From positions 1 to 24,316 of the forward strand of contig DASQLQ010000037.1 of the NCBI GenBank assembly GCA_035629935.1: a stretch of DNA of 24,316 nucleotides, written 5' to 3'. Positions 13,100 through 20,707 of the stretch are shown here, piece after piece. The stretch comes from DASQLQ01 sp035629935 (GTDB lineage: Bacteria; Actinomycetota; CADDZG01; WHSQ01). The translations under genes and the position numbers were made by a program. Below the pieces are notes generated by a model that saw only the letters and a list, made by a program, of their open reading frames with translations, was not told where the DNA came from and ran no database searches. The stretch's first letter is position 1. Every line of letters starts with the position of its first letter.

Positions 13100-14215
13100 C
13101 TAGTCGAGGAGCCCCATGCCGCGGGCCCACGAGGTTTCGTATTCGGTCACGACAACGCCCATCGCTTCGGATGACGGGACCAAGGCCTTCTCTGTCTCGA
13201 CCATCACCGCAACCTCGTCGGTACGTTCCTTGGTCTTGGCCGCCTCGATCGCTGCCGGTTGGGGGCCGTGATGCACACCCTGCGGATGCAACGTCATGTA
13301 ACCCTGGTCGATGCCCGCTCGGCTGAAGTAATCGCCCGAGTGATAGAAGAGCACTTCGTCCGCGTCGATGTTTGCGTGATAGAAGGGCACCTTCAGAACG
13401 GCGGGATCCTCTTCGAGCGGCCGCGGGACGAACGAACAGATCACGAAGCCCTGGTTCGCGAACGTGCAGTGCGCGGACGGCGGCATGTGATAGCTCGGCG
13501 AGTAGACCGGACGGTGGTCGAGGATGTTGAGTCGAACCGGACAGAGGTCCCCCTGCCACCCCACGACATCCAACGGGTGCCATGCGAACCACAGCGAAGT
13601 GAATCCACCGTCCTTCTTGACACGCACTTCGAACTCGCCGGCTTCATCGTGCGGATCGGGATCCGGCACCTGCAACACACCGGGGTCGAAGATCGCATGG
13701 CGTCCCATCAAGCCGCGATCAGGGATGTGGAACTCACCCGTTCCCTCGATCACGAAGAAGAAGTTGTCATCGCCATCCGGGACGACCCGATGAGTTGTCC
13801 CCTTCGGGATGATGATGTAGTCCCCTTCGGCGAAGGGAAGGGGGCCGTAGTCAGTTTCGATCGTGCCGGTGCCGCGGTGCACGAAGTAGCAAACGTCTCC
13901 GTCGGCGTCCCGTAGGAAGAACTCCATCGGCTGACTCCGCCGGCTCACGTACAACCTCACGTCTTCGTTGCTTGCGATCAGCTGCCATGCCCCATCGGCT
14001 TCGGTCTGGTCCTCGGGCTTCACCTCGTTGAGATCGAACGCTCGCGGCCTCAACGGGCCTTCGATTCGGGTCCACGCCGTCGGCGGGTGCATCCGATAGA
14101 GGTGCGAAGCGCGGCCTGCGAACGCTTCCCGCCCGTGCTCCTCCTCGTAGGTCCCTTCGGGGATGCCTACGTGTGCCTGCTTGGTGACCTTTCCCTTCGA
14201 AAAGACGGATTCCAT
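13100..14215 (-). CDS. hmgA: Homogentisate 1,2-dioxygenase
   Basis: This 371-residue cupin enzyme opens the homogentisate ring to maleylacetoacetate using Fe(II) and oxygen. Marks: an N-terminal region with HVGIPEGTYEEEHGREAFAG, the first cupin part around VHRGTGTIETDYGPLPFAEGDYIIIPKGTTHR (112-143), and the iron-binding part PFYHANIDADEVLFYHSGDYFSRAG (277-301) with HPQGVHHGPQP (310-320). His280, Glu287 and His316 are the likely ligands. It is shorter than the classical human and Pseudomonas enzyme of about 430-445 residues, so it belongs to a compact bacterial form. The ATG follows the hppD stop with no gap, and hppD and the fumarylacetoacetase-like gene flank it, which secures the pathway assignment. 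Confidence 0.9.
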   Translation of the reverse strand: MESVFSKGKVTKQAHVGIPEGTYEEEHGREAFAGRASHLYRMHPPTAWTRIEGPLRPRAFDLNEVKPEDQTEADGAWQLIASNEDVRLYVSRRSQPMEFFLRDADGDVCYFVHRGTGTIETDYGPLPFAEGDYIIIPKGTTHRVVPDGDDNFFFVIEGTGEFHIPDRGLMGRHAIFDPGVLQVPDPDPHDEAGEFEVRVKKDGGFTSLWFAWHPLDVVGWQGDLCPVRLNILDHRPVYSPSYHMPPSAHCTFANQGFVICSFVPRPLEEDPAVLKVPFYHANIDADEVLFYHSGDYFSRAGIDQGYMTLHPQGVHHGPQPAAIEAAKTKERTDEVAVMVETEKALVPSSEAMGVVVTEYETSWARGMGLLD

Positions 14216-15307
14216 CTACAGGTTCCCGCGCAAGGCTTGCTCGCGCTCGATGGCCTCGAACAGCGCCTTGAAGTTTCCTGCTCCGAACCCCTTCGCTCCG
14301 TGACGTTCGATCACTTCGAAGAACACCGTGGGGCGGTCCTGGACCGGCTTCGTGAAGATCTGCAGCAGGTAACCGTCTTCGTCTTTGTCGGCCAGGATCC
14401 CGTTGCGTTGCAGGCCCTCGATCTGATCGGAGATCTCGGGGATCCGCTGTTTGACGTCGTCGTAATAGGTGCCGGGCACCTTGAGGAACTGGATACCGCG
14501 GGCGCTCATGGCTTCGACAGTGGAGACGATGTCGTCGGTCGTCATCGCTATGTGTTGCACGCCGGGTGTCGTGTAGTACTCGAGGTACTCCTCGATCTGG
14601 GACTTGTTGCGCCCCTCGGCCGGCTCGTTGATCGGCAACTTGATCTTGCCCTCGCCGTCCCACACGACCTTCGACATCAGCGCGGAGTACTCGGTGGAGA
14701 TCTCCTCGTCGGAGAAGTGCCTGAGCTCCAGGAACCCCATCACGCGCTCGTAGAACGAAACCCACTCGTTCATCTTGCCGAGCTCGACATTGCCGACGAC
14801 GTGATCGATCGTTTTCAATCCGGCCGTGCCCTCGCCGGTTGCTTCGACCGGCTCGAAACCGGGGAAGAAACGGCCCGAATAGTCCTGCCTGCTGATCAGC
14901 GAATGGATCGTCTCCCCATAGGTCGCGATCGCCGCTCGAACGATCTTGCCGTGCTCGTCCTCGGAGACCTGGGGTTCCATGACCGCCCGAGCACCGCGTT
15001 CGGTCGCCACCCTGAACGCTTCCTCTGCATCGGGAACCCGGAGCGCGACGTCGTGAACCCCGTCACCGTGCTTCTTGACGTGCTCTGCGATCGGGCTCTG
15101 CTGACTCAACGCTCCGGTGAAGACGAAGCGGATGTCACCTTGTTCGACGCACCACGATGCCTCGTCACGCGTTCCGGTTTCAAGACCGCGGTACGCGATC
15201 GGCGTGAAGCCCAGTGAGCGGTAGTAGTGAGCCGCTTGCTTGGCGTTGCCGACGTAGAAATGGATGTAGTCGATACCGAGTATCGGGAACGAATCGTGTT
15301 GTTCCAT
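14216..15307 (-). CDS. hppD: 4-Hydroxyphenylpyruvate dioxygenase
   Basis: This enzyme of about 363 residues converts 4-hydroxyphenylpyruvate to homogentisate. Two vicinal-oxygen-chelate halves are visible: an N-terminal one starting ILGIDYIHFYVGNAKQAAHYY, and a catalytic one with IDHVVGNV (His169), VQHIAM (His252) and FFEVIERHG (Glu331), the three iron ligands, followed by GFGAGNFKALFEAIEREQ. The start chosen is ATG at 15307, eleven bases after AAGGAGG. An in-frame GTG at 15319 overlaps the ribosome-binding site itself and is less likely. It heads the tyrosine-degradation genes hppD-hmgA-fah-MOSC and lies 59 bases after nadB, the widest gap in this long leftward gene run, so it may have its own promoter. 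Confidence 0.94.
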   Translation of the reverse strand: MEQHDSFPILGIDYIHFYVGNAKQAAHYYRSLGFTPIAYRGLETGTRDEASWCVEQGDIRFVFTGALSQQSPIAEHVKKHGDGVHDVALRVPDAEEAFRVATERGARAVMEPQVSEDEHGKIVRAAIATYGETIHSLISRQDYSGRFFPGFEPVEATGEGTAGLKTIDHVVGNVELGKMNEWVSFYERVMGFLELRHFSDEEISTEYSALMSKVVWDGEGKIKLPINEPAEGRNKSQIEEYLEYYTTPGVQHIAMTTDDIVSTVEAMSARGIQFLKVPGTYYDDVKQRIPEISDQIEGLQRNGILADKDEDGYLLQIFTKPVQDRPTVFFEVIERHGAKGFGAGNFKALFEAIEREQALRGNL

Positions 15308-15352
15308 CCGAGCAGCCACCTCCTTGTAGCTTGGCTGAAAGGATAAGGCCCG

Positions 15353-15370
15353 CTAGGGGGACACCCCTAG
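15353..15370 (-). terminator. Possible weak terminator or attenuator after nadB
   Basis: CTAGGGG and CCCCTAG form a perfect 7-bp stem around a 4-base loop at the nadB stop codon, and flanking GGCC sequences can lengthen it. No T-run of useful length follows (TTATCC). It may partly separate nadB from hppD transcription. Confidence 0.35.
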
Positions 15371-16890
15371 GCCCCCCTTGGCTGGAACTGATTACGAGCC
15401 AGCCGCAGCCGCACCCCGGCCCATGCGGGATCGGGATCTGGATGATCGGTTCGGTGGTGGACCCCTCGCGATTCGGTGCGCAGGGTCGCCGACCGAGTCA
15501 ACAAACGCGCTGCGATACCGGCGGCTCTGAACTCGCCCAGTCCCGGGTCCCCCGTCAAAGGCAGCATGGACATCTGATTCAGAACGTCTGCAGCGCGGGA
15601 CAATCCCTGCGGGGTTCGCTCGATCCCGAGCGAGCTCGAACACAGATTCCTGAAGTTCTCCCAATCGTCCACGCGCAGGGTTCCGGCGGGCCGCACTTCG
15701 GGGGCCGCGGGGAATCCCTTCACACGACCGGTTCGTTGTCCGGCGATGGCGCGTGCCGCGCGCCGACCGAAGACAAGTGCTTCCGCGAGCGAGTTGCCAG
15801 CCAACCGGTTTGCCCCGTGCGCACCGGTGTTGGAGCACTCGCCGATCGAGTAGAGACGGGGGATCGACGACCTGCCATCAAGGTCCGTGTGCACACCCCC
15901 GATCGAGTAGTGCGCCGCCGGCGCGATCGGCAAAAGGTCTGTGAACGGATCGATGCCGTTCGCCCGGCATGCCCTCATCACGGTGAAGAACTCCTTTTCC
16001 AAGAGCTCGTGATCGAGATGACGACAGTCGAGCCAGGCCTGACGAGCCGAGATGGCCCGAGCAACGACGTCCCGCGGTGCCAGCTCGCCGTCGGAGTGAT
16101 GCTCGAATAGGAATCGCGTGCCCTCGGCGTCCACGACGTGGGCCCCCGCACCTCGCAAAGCCTCGGTGATGAGCGGACGCTGCGGCCCGGTTCCCACAGC
16201 CAGAGCAGTGGGATGGAACTGCACGAATTCGAGGTCGGCGAGGCCGGCTCCCGCTTCCCATGCGAGAACGATGCCCTCCCCGGTTGCGCCAGAAGGATTC
16301 GTCGTCGACTCGAACAAGCCTCCCAGTCCTCCGGTCGCAAGAACGACTGAATTGGCTCTGACCTCGACGACCTGCCCGGCGGCCAACAACCAGCCTCCGA
16401 CGCAACGACCATCCGCGACGGCAAGGGCTACACACGAAGCTTCGATCCGCTTGACGCGAGATCGAGCTTCGTCTCGCAACGTATCCATGATGGCTGCACC
16501 CGTTGCATCGCCGGCGTGTGCCGAGCGCGCGACCGTCTGGCCTCCCTCGCGAGCGAGATGCAGAGACCCGTCATTGTTGCGGTCGAAGGCGCAGCCCAAC
16601 TCCGCAAGCTCCAGAACGCATTCCGGCGCCTCGTCACAAAGGACGGCAACGGCGGACTCGTCGGCATGGCCAGCCGCGACCCGGCTCGTGTCTTGCGCGT
16701 GGAGCTCGGGCGAGTCTTCCGGTCCAACGGCCGCCGCGACGCCACCCTGGGCCCAGGGGGACGATCCCCTACCCCGCGCACCCTTGTCCACGACGAGCAC
16801 GTTCGTCTCCGCCGGCAGATGCAAAGAACAGAAGAGACCCGCGGCCCCCGCGCCCACGATTAGGACATCGGTGTCCATCCGAGATTCCAT
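15367..16890 (-). CDS. nadB: L-aspartate oxidase
   Basis: This 507-residue FAD enzyme oxidises L-aspartate to iminoaspartate, the first step of de novo NAD synthesis. The FAD fold VLIVGAGAAGLFCSLHL is at 9-25, and SSPWAQGGVAAAV (43-55) is the NadB signature. AREGGQTVARSAHAGDATG, VLATGGLGGLFESTTNPSGATGEGI, FVQFHPTAL and HYSIGGVHTDLDGRSSIPRLYSIGECSNTGAHGANRLAGNSLAEALVFG are further marks shared with fumarate reductase flavoproteins, and NadB-specific in context. NadB from some bacteria binds quinones or fumarate to reoxidise FAD. Its usual partners nadA and nadC are not adjacent. The ATG shares one base with the stop of the enoyl-CoA hydratase gene. Confidence 0.93.
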   Translation of the reverse strand: MESRMDTDVLIVGAGAAGLFCSLHLPAETNVLVVDKGARGRGSSPWAQGGVAAAVGPEDSPELHAQDTSRVAAGHADESAVAVLCDEAPECVLELAELGCAFDRNNDGSLHLAREGGQTVARSAHAGDATGAAIMDTLRDEARSRVKRIEASCVALAVADGRCVGGWLLAAGQVVEVRANSVVLATGGLGGLFESTTNPSGATGEGIVLAWEAGAGLADLEFVQFHPTALAVGTGPQRPLITEALRGAGAHVVDAEGTRFLFEHHSDGELAPRDVVARAISARQAWLDCRHLDHELLEKEFFTVMRACRANGIDPFTDLLPIAPAAHYSIGGVHTDLDGRSSIPRLYSIGECSNTGAHGANRLAGNSLAEALVFGRRAARAIAGQRTGRVKGFPAAPEVRPAGTLRVDDWENFRNLCSSSLGIERTPQGLSRAADVLNQMSMLPLTGDPGLGEFRAAGIAARLLTRSATLRTESRGVHHRTDHPDPDPAWAGVRLRLARNQFQPRGA

Positions 16891-17675
16891 CAGCGACCCT
16901 GGAATTTCGGTGGTCGCTTGCTCAAGAACGCCTGCACTCCTTCGAGATGATCGGTGCTGCGCCCGGCCTCGGTCTGGGCCTCAACCTCCGCATCGAGCTG
17001 TTCGTCGAGCGTCAGCTCGGTTGATCGGTGAAGCAATCTCTTCGTCAGCGCGTAGGCCTTCGTTGGACCCGATGCGAGCTCGTCGGCGAGGGCACGCCAT
17101 TCCCTTTCGAACTCATCCGGCTCGGCCACGCGGTGGACCAACCCGAGTTGCAACGCCTCGGCGGCATCGACGGGCCGGGCCGAAGCAGCAAGCTCCCACG
17201 CACGCGAGGTACCGATCATCTTGCTGAGGAACCAAACGGCGCCGGAGTCGGGCACCAGCCCCACCTTCGTGAATGCGATGACCAGTTTGGCTTTGGCCGA
17301 GGCCACCCGGTAGTCGCAGGCCAGAGCGATGCTCGCCCCGGCCCCGGCGGCTACTCCGTTGATCGCGGCGACGACCGGCTTCTCGGCAGCCACGATGGCC
17401 CTGATCAACGGGTTGTAACGCTCGACCAAGGTGGTCCCGAGCTCGGGGACCTCGCCCTTCTCGTAGGTACCCGCTAGTGCACCCAGATCTTCACCCGAGG
17501 AGAAAGCCCTGCCGGCTCCCGTGATCACGATGCACCGCACTTCGGGGTCGGCGGCCGCGTCGGTGACAGCGTCCAGGAATTGCTTGCCGAACTCAGTGTC
17601 GAAGGCGTTCAGCACGTCCGGCCGATCGAGCGTCAGCACACGTACCCCGGAACGCGATTCGACCTGAACAGGCAT
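16890..17675 (-). CDS. Enoyl-CoA hydratase/isomerase family protein, PaaG-like
   Basis: This 261-residue crotonase-fold protein has oxyanion-hole segments GRAFSSGEDLGAL (about 55-67) and AINGVAAGAGASIALACDYRVAS (about 104-126), then FTKVGLVPDSGAVWFL with the Asp typical of PaaG. The pattern ERYNPLIRAI...KPVVAAINGVAAGAGA and the ending AGRSTDHLEGVQAFLSKRPPKFQGR closely parallel PaaG, the ring-1,2-epoxyphenylacetyl-CoA isomerase. No other phenylacetate genes are present, so a general 2,3-enoyl-CoA isomerase or hydratase in acyl-CoA degradation is equally possible. It starts 15 bases after the kinase stop and is coupled to nadB by a one-base overlap. Confidence 0.85.
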   Translation of the reverse strand: MPVQVESRSGVRVLTLDRPDVLNAFDTEFGKQFLDAVTDAAADPEVRCIVITGAGRAFSSGEDLGALAGTYEKGEVPELGTTLVERYNPLIRAIVAAEKPVVAAINGVAAGAGASIALACDYRVASAKAKLVIAFTKVGLVPDSGAVWFLSKMIGTSRAWELAASARPVDAAEALQLGLVHRVAEPDEFEREWRALADELASGPTKAYALTKRLLHRSTELTLDEQLDAEVEAQTEAGRSTDHLEGVQAFLSKRPPKFQGR

Positions 17676-17690
17676 CGATGCAGCGTACCT

Positions 17691-19223
17691 TCAGACCGAG
17701 GGCGCTTCGCCTCCGGCACGCTTGGGCAGCCGTACGCGGAACATGGACCCTTCGCCCGGCTTGCTTTCGACATCGATCGCACCGTTGTGCGCGGCGACGA
17801 GGTTCTTCACGATGTAGAGGCCCAACCCGAATCCACCACGGTCGCGAGTCATCGAGGAATCCAGTTGATGGAACCGGTCGAAGATCGTTTGTATCTGCTC
17901 GTCCGTCATGCCCTGCCCCTCGTCTTTCACGTCGAGAAGCATCGCGGTCGGCAACTCTTGGATAGTTACGAAGACCCTCTCGGGTTCAGTTGAGTACTTG
18001 AGCGCGTTCTCAATGAGGTTGGCCATGATCTGTTGGATGGCCCCCATGTCCCCCCAGATGAGCGGGTGCTCCGACTCGGACGTGACGATCATCTCCCTGC
18101 CCGCCCCGATATCGCTGTGCGCGAGATCGTCGACGGTTGTCTCGGCCACCTCGAACAGGTCGATCAGATCGCGCTGCATCTTGGGGATGCGGCTTTCGAT
18201 CCTTGCGGTAGTCAGAACGTCCTCGACCAAACGCAACAGACGGTTCCCCTGTCGTTCGATCATTGCGAGGAGACTCGCCTGTTGCTCGGGATTCATCTTT
18301 GCTCGCCGGCGGTTAAGTGTTTGCGCCGATCCGATGATCGCCGTCAGCGGAGTTTTTAGTTCGTGAGAAACAGTAGCGACGAAATCACTCTTCAATCGAT
18401 CGAGCTCCTGGAGACGAACGACCGACTTCCGCTCTTGCTCGAAGAGGGTTGCGTTGCCGATGGCCACCGCCGCGTGCTCGGCGAAGAAATCGAGCGCGTG
18501 TAGATCCTGCTCCGAGAACACCTTCTTCCTCTGTGTCTCGTTCACGTTCAGAACACCCACGAGCTCGTCGCGCCTGAGCAGCGGGACGGACATGGCGCTG
18601 TGGATCCCTCTCTCCGGGTGACCGTTGGGAATATCCGTGCCCTGGATCAGAATCGGCTCCCGCTTCTCGGCAACCCTGCCGGAGATCCCCGTCCCGACCT
18701 TCTCGGCCGAATCGCCCAGTTCTGTTCCTTCGTAGGCAACGACCTCGAGCCGGGAATCGTCTGTGAGCAACATGATCGAACCCTCGTCACCACCCAGAAG
18801 TTCCAGCGCCGAGCTCAAGATCATGTGCAACACATCCTTGAGCTCGAGGGTTGTGTTGATCGCTTTGCCGACCTCAGACAGGCGCGAGATCTCGGCGATG
18901 CGGTTGGAGAGGGCGGCCGAAAGGACCCGCTCTTCGATCAGCAAGACCGACAAACGCCGAAGGCTGACCTCCTTCTCCAGCACATAGACCAAGAAGGCAA
19001 GCGTCAGTCCACCCACGAGGACGACAACCACCCATGACGAGAGGTCATTGAACTGCTCCAGACGTAATTGCTCGGGAAGCATCTCCGAGCCCACGCTCGA
19101 GAGGGCCAGCGCCATGGTGACGGCGACCACGAGGAAGATCGAGATCCCCCACAACTGCGTGCGGCGACGATCTACCTCGGAGAGGGTCAGCTTCGAACGC
19201 GAGATGCCGGCGGCACGCGCCAC
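17691..19223 (-). CDS. Membrane sensor histidine kinase with GAF domain
   Basis: About 510 residues. Two hydrophobic segments (about 25-45 and 64-82) frame a short external loop. A linker helix follows, then a GAF domain (about 120-262, ALELLGGDEGSIMLL...SAMSVPLLRRDELVGVLNVNE), a HisKA domain with SHELKTPLTAIIGSAQTL (phospho-His287), and an HATPase domain with NLIENALKYS, DEGQGM and GFGLGLYIVKNLV. It should autophosphorylate in response to a signal sensed by the GAF or membrane part and pass the phosphate to a response regulator, but none is encoded nearby. The start is uncertain: GTG at 19223 leaves 23 bases after purF, while another in-frame GTG at 19268 would overlap purF by 22 bases; neither has a strong ribosome-binding site. 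The open frame further upstream runs over purF and is not part of the protein. Confidence 0.88.
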   Translation of the reverse strand: MARAAGISRSKLTLSEVDRRRTQLWGISIFLVVAVTMALALSSVGSEMLPEQLRLEQFNDLSSWVVVVLVGGLTLAFLVYVLEKEVSLRRLSVLLIEERVLSAALSNRIAEISRLSEVGKAINTTLELKDVLHMILSSALELLGGDEGSIMLLTDDSRLEVVAYEGTELGDSAEKVGTGISGRVAEKREPILIQGTDIPNGHPERGIHSAMSVPLLRRDELVGVLNVNETQRKKVFSEQDLHALDFFAEHAAVAIGNATLFEQERKSVVRLQELDRLKSDFVATVSHELKTPLTAIIGSAQTLNRRRAKMNPEQQASLLAMIERQGNRLLRLVEDVLTTARIESRIPKMQRDLIDLFEVAETTVDDLAHSDIGAGREMIVTSESEHPLIWGDMGAIQQIMANLIENALKYSTEPERVFVTIQELPTAMLLDVKDEGQGMTDEQIQTIFDRFHQLDSSMTRDRGGFGLGLYIVKNLVAAHNGAIDVESKPGEGSMFRVRLPKRAGGEAPSV

Positions 19224-19246
19224 CTCATCGGCTCGGAACCGGGCGG

Positions 19247-20707
19247 TTAGCTCTTCTCCGGCGGCCACGTTTGGGGAGCCGTTGGCTCTTCGAGGACATT
19301 CTTGCTGCGCAATTCCTCCGCCGGCACGGGGACCGGGTACCGCGAGGAGAAGCACGCCGTGCAGAAATTGTCTGCCGGGATCTCGGTCGCAGCCACCATC
19401 CCTTCGAGCGACAGGTAGGCGAGTGAATCGGCCCCGATGTGCTCCCGGATCTCCTCGACGCTCAATTGCGCCCCGATCAAGTCGTCCTGGTCCGGCATAT
19501 CGATGCCGTAGAAACAAGGCCACTTGATCGGCGGAGACGAGATCCGCATGTGGACCTCGCGCGCGCCGGCCTCCCGCAACATCGCGACGATCTGCCGAGT
19601 GGTGTTTCCTCGAACTATCGAGTCGTCGATGACCACGACACGGCGACCGGCGATCACTTCGCGCACGGGATTGAGCTTCATCCTGATCCCTTGCTGCCTC
19701 ATCGACTGCGTGGGTTGGATGAAGGTTCGTCCGACGTAACGGTTCTTGACGAACCCGTCCCCGTACGGGATGCGGGCCGCGTGAGCGAAGCCTTGAGCGG
19801 CCGGCACTCCACTGTCGGGCACCGGCATGATCAGCTCTGCCGTCGCCGGCGCTTCGGACGCCAGGCGCTCCCCCATGCGATAGCGGGTCGAGTACACGTT
19901 CTGACCCATCAGGTTCGAGTCCGGTCGTGCGAAATACACATGTTCGAACACACATGCCGAGTGCGGCGCGGTGGGAAGCTGCTCGCTGGCGATGCCCGAC
20001 TCATCGATCGTGACGAGTTCGCCGGGTTCGATATCGCGGAGGAATCGTGCTCCCAGCAGATCCAGCGCACAGGTTTCCGAGGCGACGACCCAACCCCCGC
20101 TCGGGAGGCGTCCGATGCTCAGCGGCCTGAACCCCTGCGGATCGCGTGCGGCGAAGATGCGACCCTCGTCCATCATCGTGAACGAGTAGGCACCGGACAG
20201 CTTTGGCAACACACTCAGGATCGCTTCCCGCATATCGCCGCGGTTCGCTCGTGCGATGTGCGCCGCGACCAGATCGGTGTCGGAGGAAGACGGGAGCCTG
20301 GCTCCTTGTGGCGTCGGATCCCCGCCGGCCGCGGCAAGCGAAGCCTTCAACTCGACCGAGTTCACGAGGTTGCCGTTATGCGCTAGAGCAACTTGTCCTG
20401 CTTCAGAGCTCTTGTATGTGGGCTGCGCGTTCTCCCACGTCGTCGAACCGGTCGTCGAGTACCGCGTGTGTCCGATCGCGAGATGCCCACGCAGACTGCT
20501 GAGAACCGTTTCGTCGAAGGCTTGGGCAACGAGGCCCAGCTCCTTGTAAACGACGATCGTTTGGCCGTCCGAGATGGCGATCCCCGCCGACTCCTGACCT
20601 CGATGCTGCAATGCGTACAACGCGTAGTAGGTCAGACGAGCGACATCTTCTTCACCGGGGGCGTAGATCCCGACGACGCCACACGCATCGCGCGCTTCGC
20701 CCGACAT
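19247..20707 (-). CDS. purF: Amidophosphoribosyltransferase
   Basis: This 486-residue enzyme makes 5-phosphoribosylamine from PRPP and glutamine, the first committed purine step. The N-terminal DACGVVGIY places the glutaminase nucleophile Cys at residue 9 of the reading; the preceding residues MSGEARDA would be removed as a propeptide, as in the Bacillus enzyme. ALQHRGQESAGIA, HTRYSTTGS and LAHNGNLVN complete the glutaminase domain. The PRPP loop is VVVIDDSIVRGNTTRQ. Cysteines in ETCALDL, PCFYGIDMP and FCTACFSSRYPV match the 4Fe-4S ligands of the Bacillus-type enzyme. The ATG shares one base with the purL stop. Confidence 0.96.
   Translation of the reverse strand: MSGEARDACGVVGIYAPGEEDVARLTYYALYALQHRGQESAGIAISDGQTIVVYKELGLVAQAFDETVLSSLRGHLAIGHTRYSTTGSTTWENAQPTYKSSEAGQVALAHNGNLVNSVELKASLAAAGGDPTPQGARLPSSSDTDLVAAHIARANRGDMREAILSVLPKLSGAYSFTMMDEGRIFAARDPQGFRPLSIGRLPSGGWVVASETCALDLLGARFLRDIEPGELVTIDESGIASEQLPTAPHSACVFEHVYFARPDSNLMGQNVYSTRYRMGERLASEAPATAELIMPVPDSGVPAAQGFAHAARIPYGDGFVKNRYVGRTFIQPTQSMRQQGIRMKLNPVREVIAGRRVVVIDDSIVRGNTTRQIVAMLREAGAREVHMRISSPPIKWPCFYGIDMPDQDDLIGAQLSVEEIREHIGADSLAYLSLEGMVAATEIPADNFCTACFSSRYPVPVPAEELRSKNVLEEPTAPQTWPPEKS

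Noticed and set aside
14087..15217. Plus-strand open frame of 376 codons
   Set aside because: It is antisense to hppD, whose three iron ligands are all visible.
16118..17227. Plus-strand open frame of 369 codons
   Set aside because: It is antisense to nadB and the crotonase gene; the translation is Arg/Pro/Ser-rich without motifs.
19224..19955. N-terminal extension of the histidine kinase over purF
   Set aside because: The frame is open but the translation there is Arg/Gly-rich noise antagonistic to the well-conserved purF frame; the kinase starts at 19223 or at latest overlaps to 19268.
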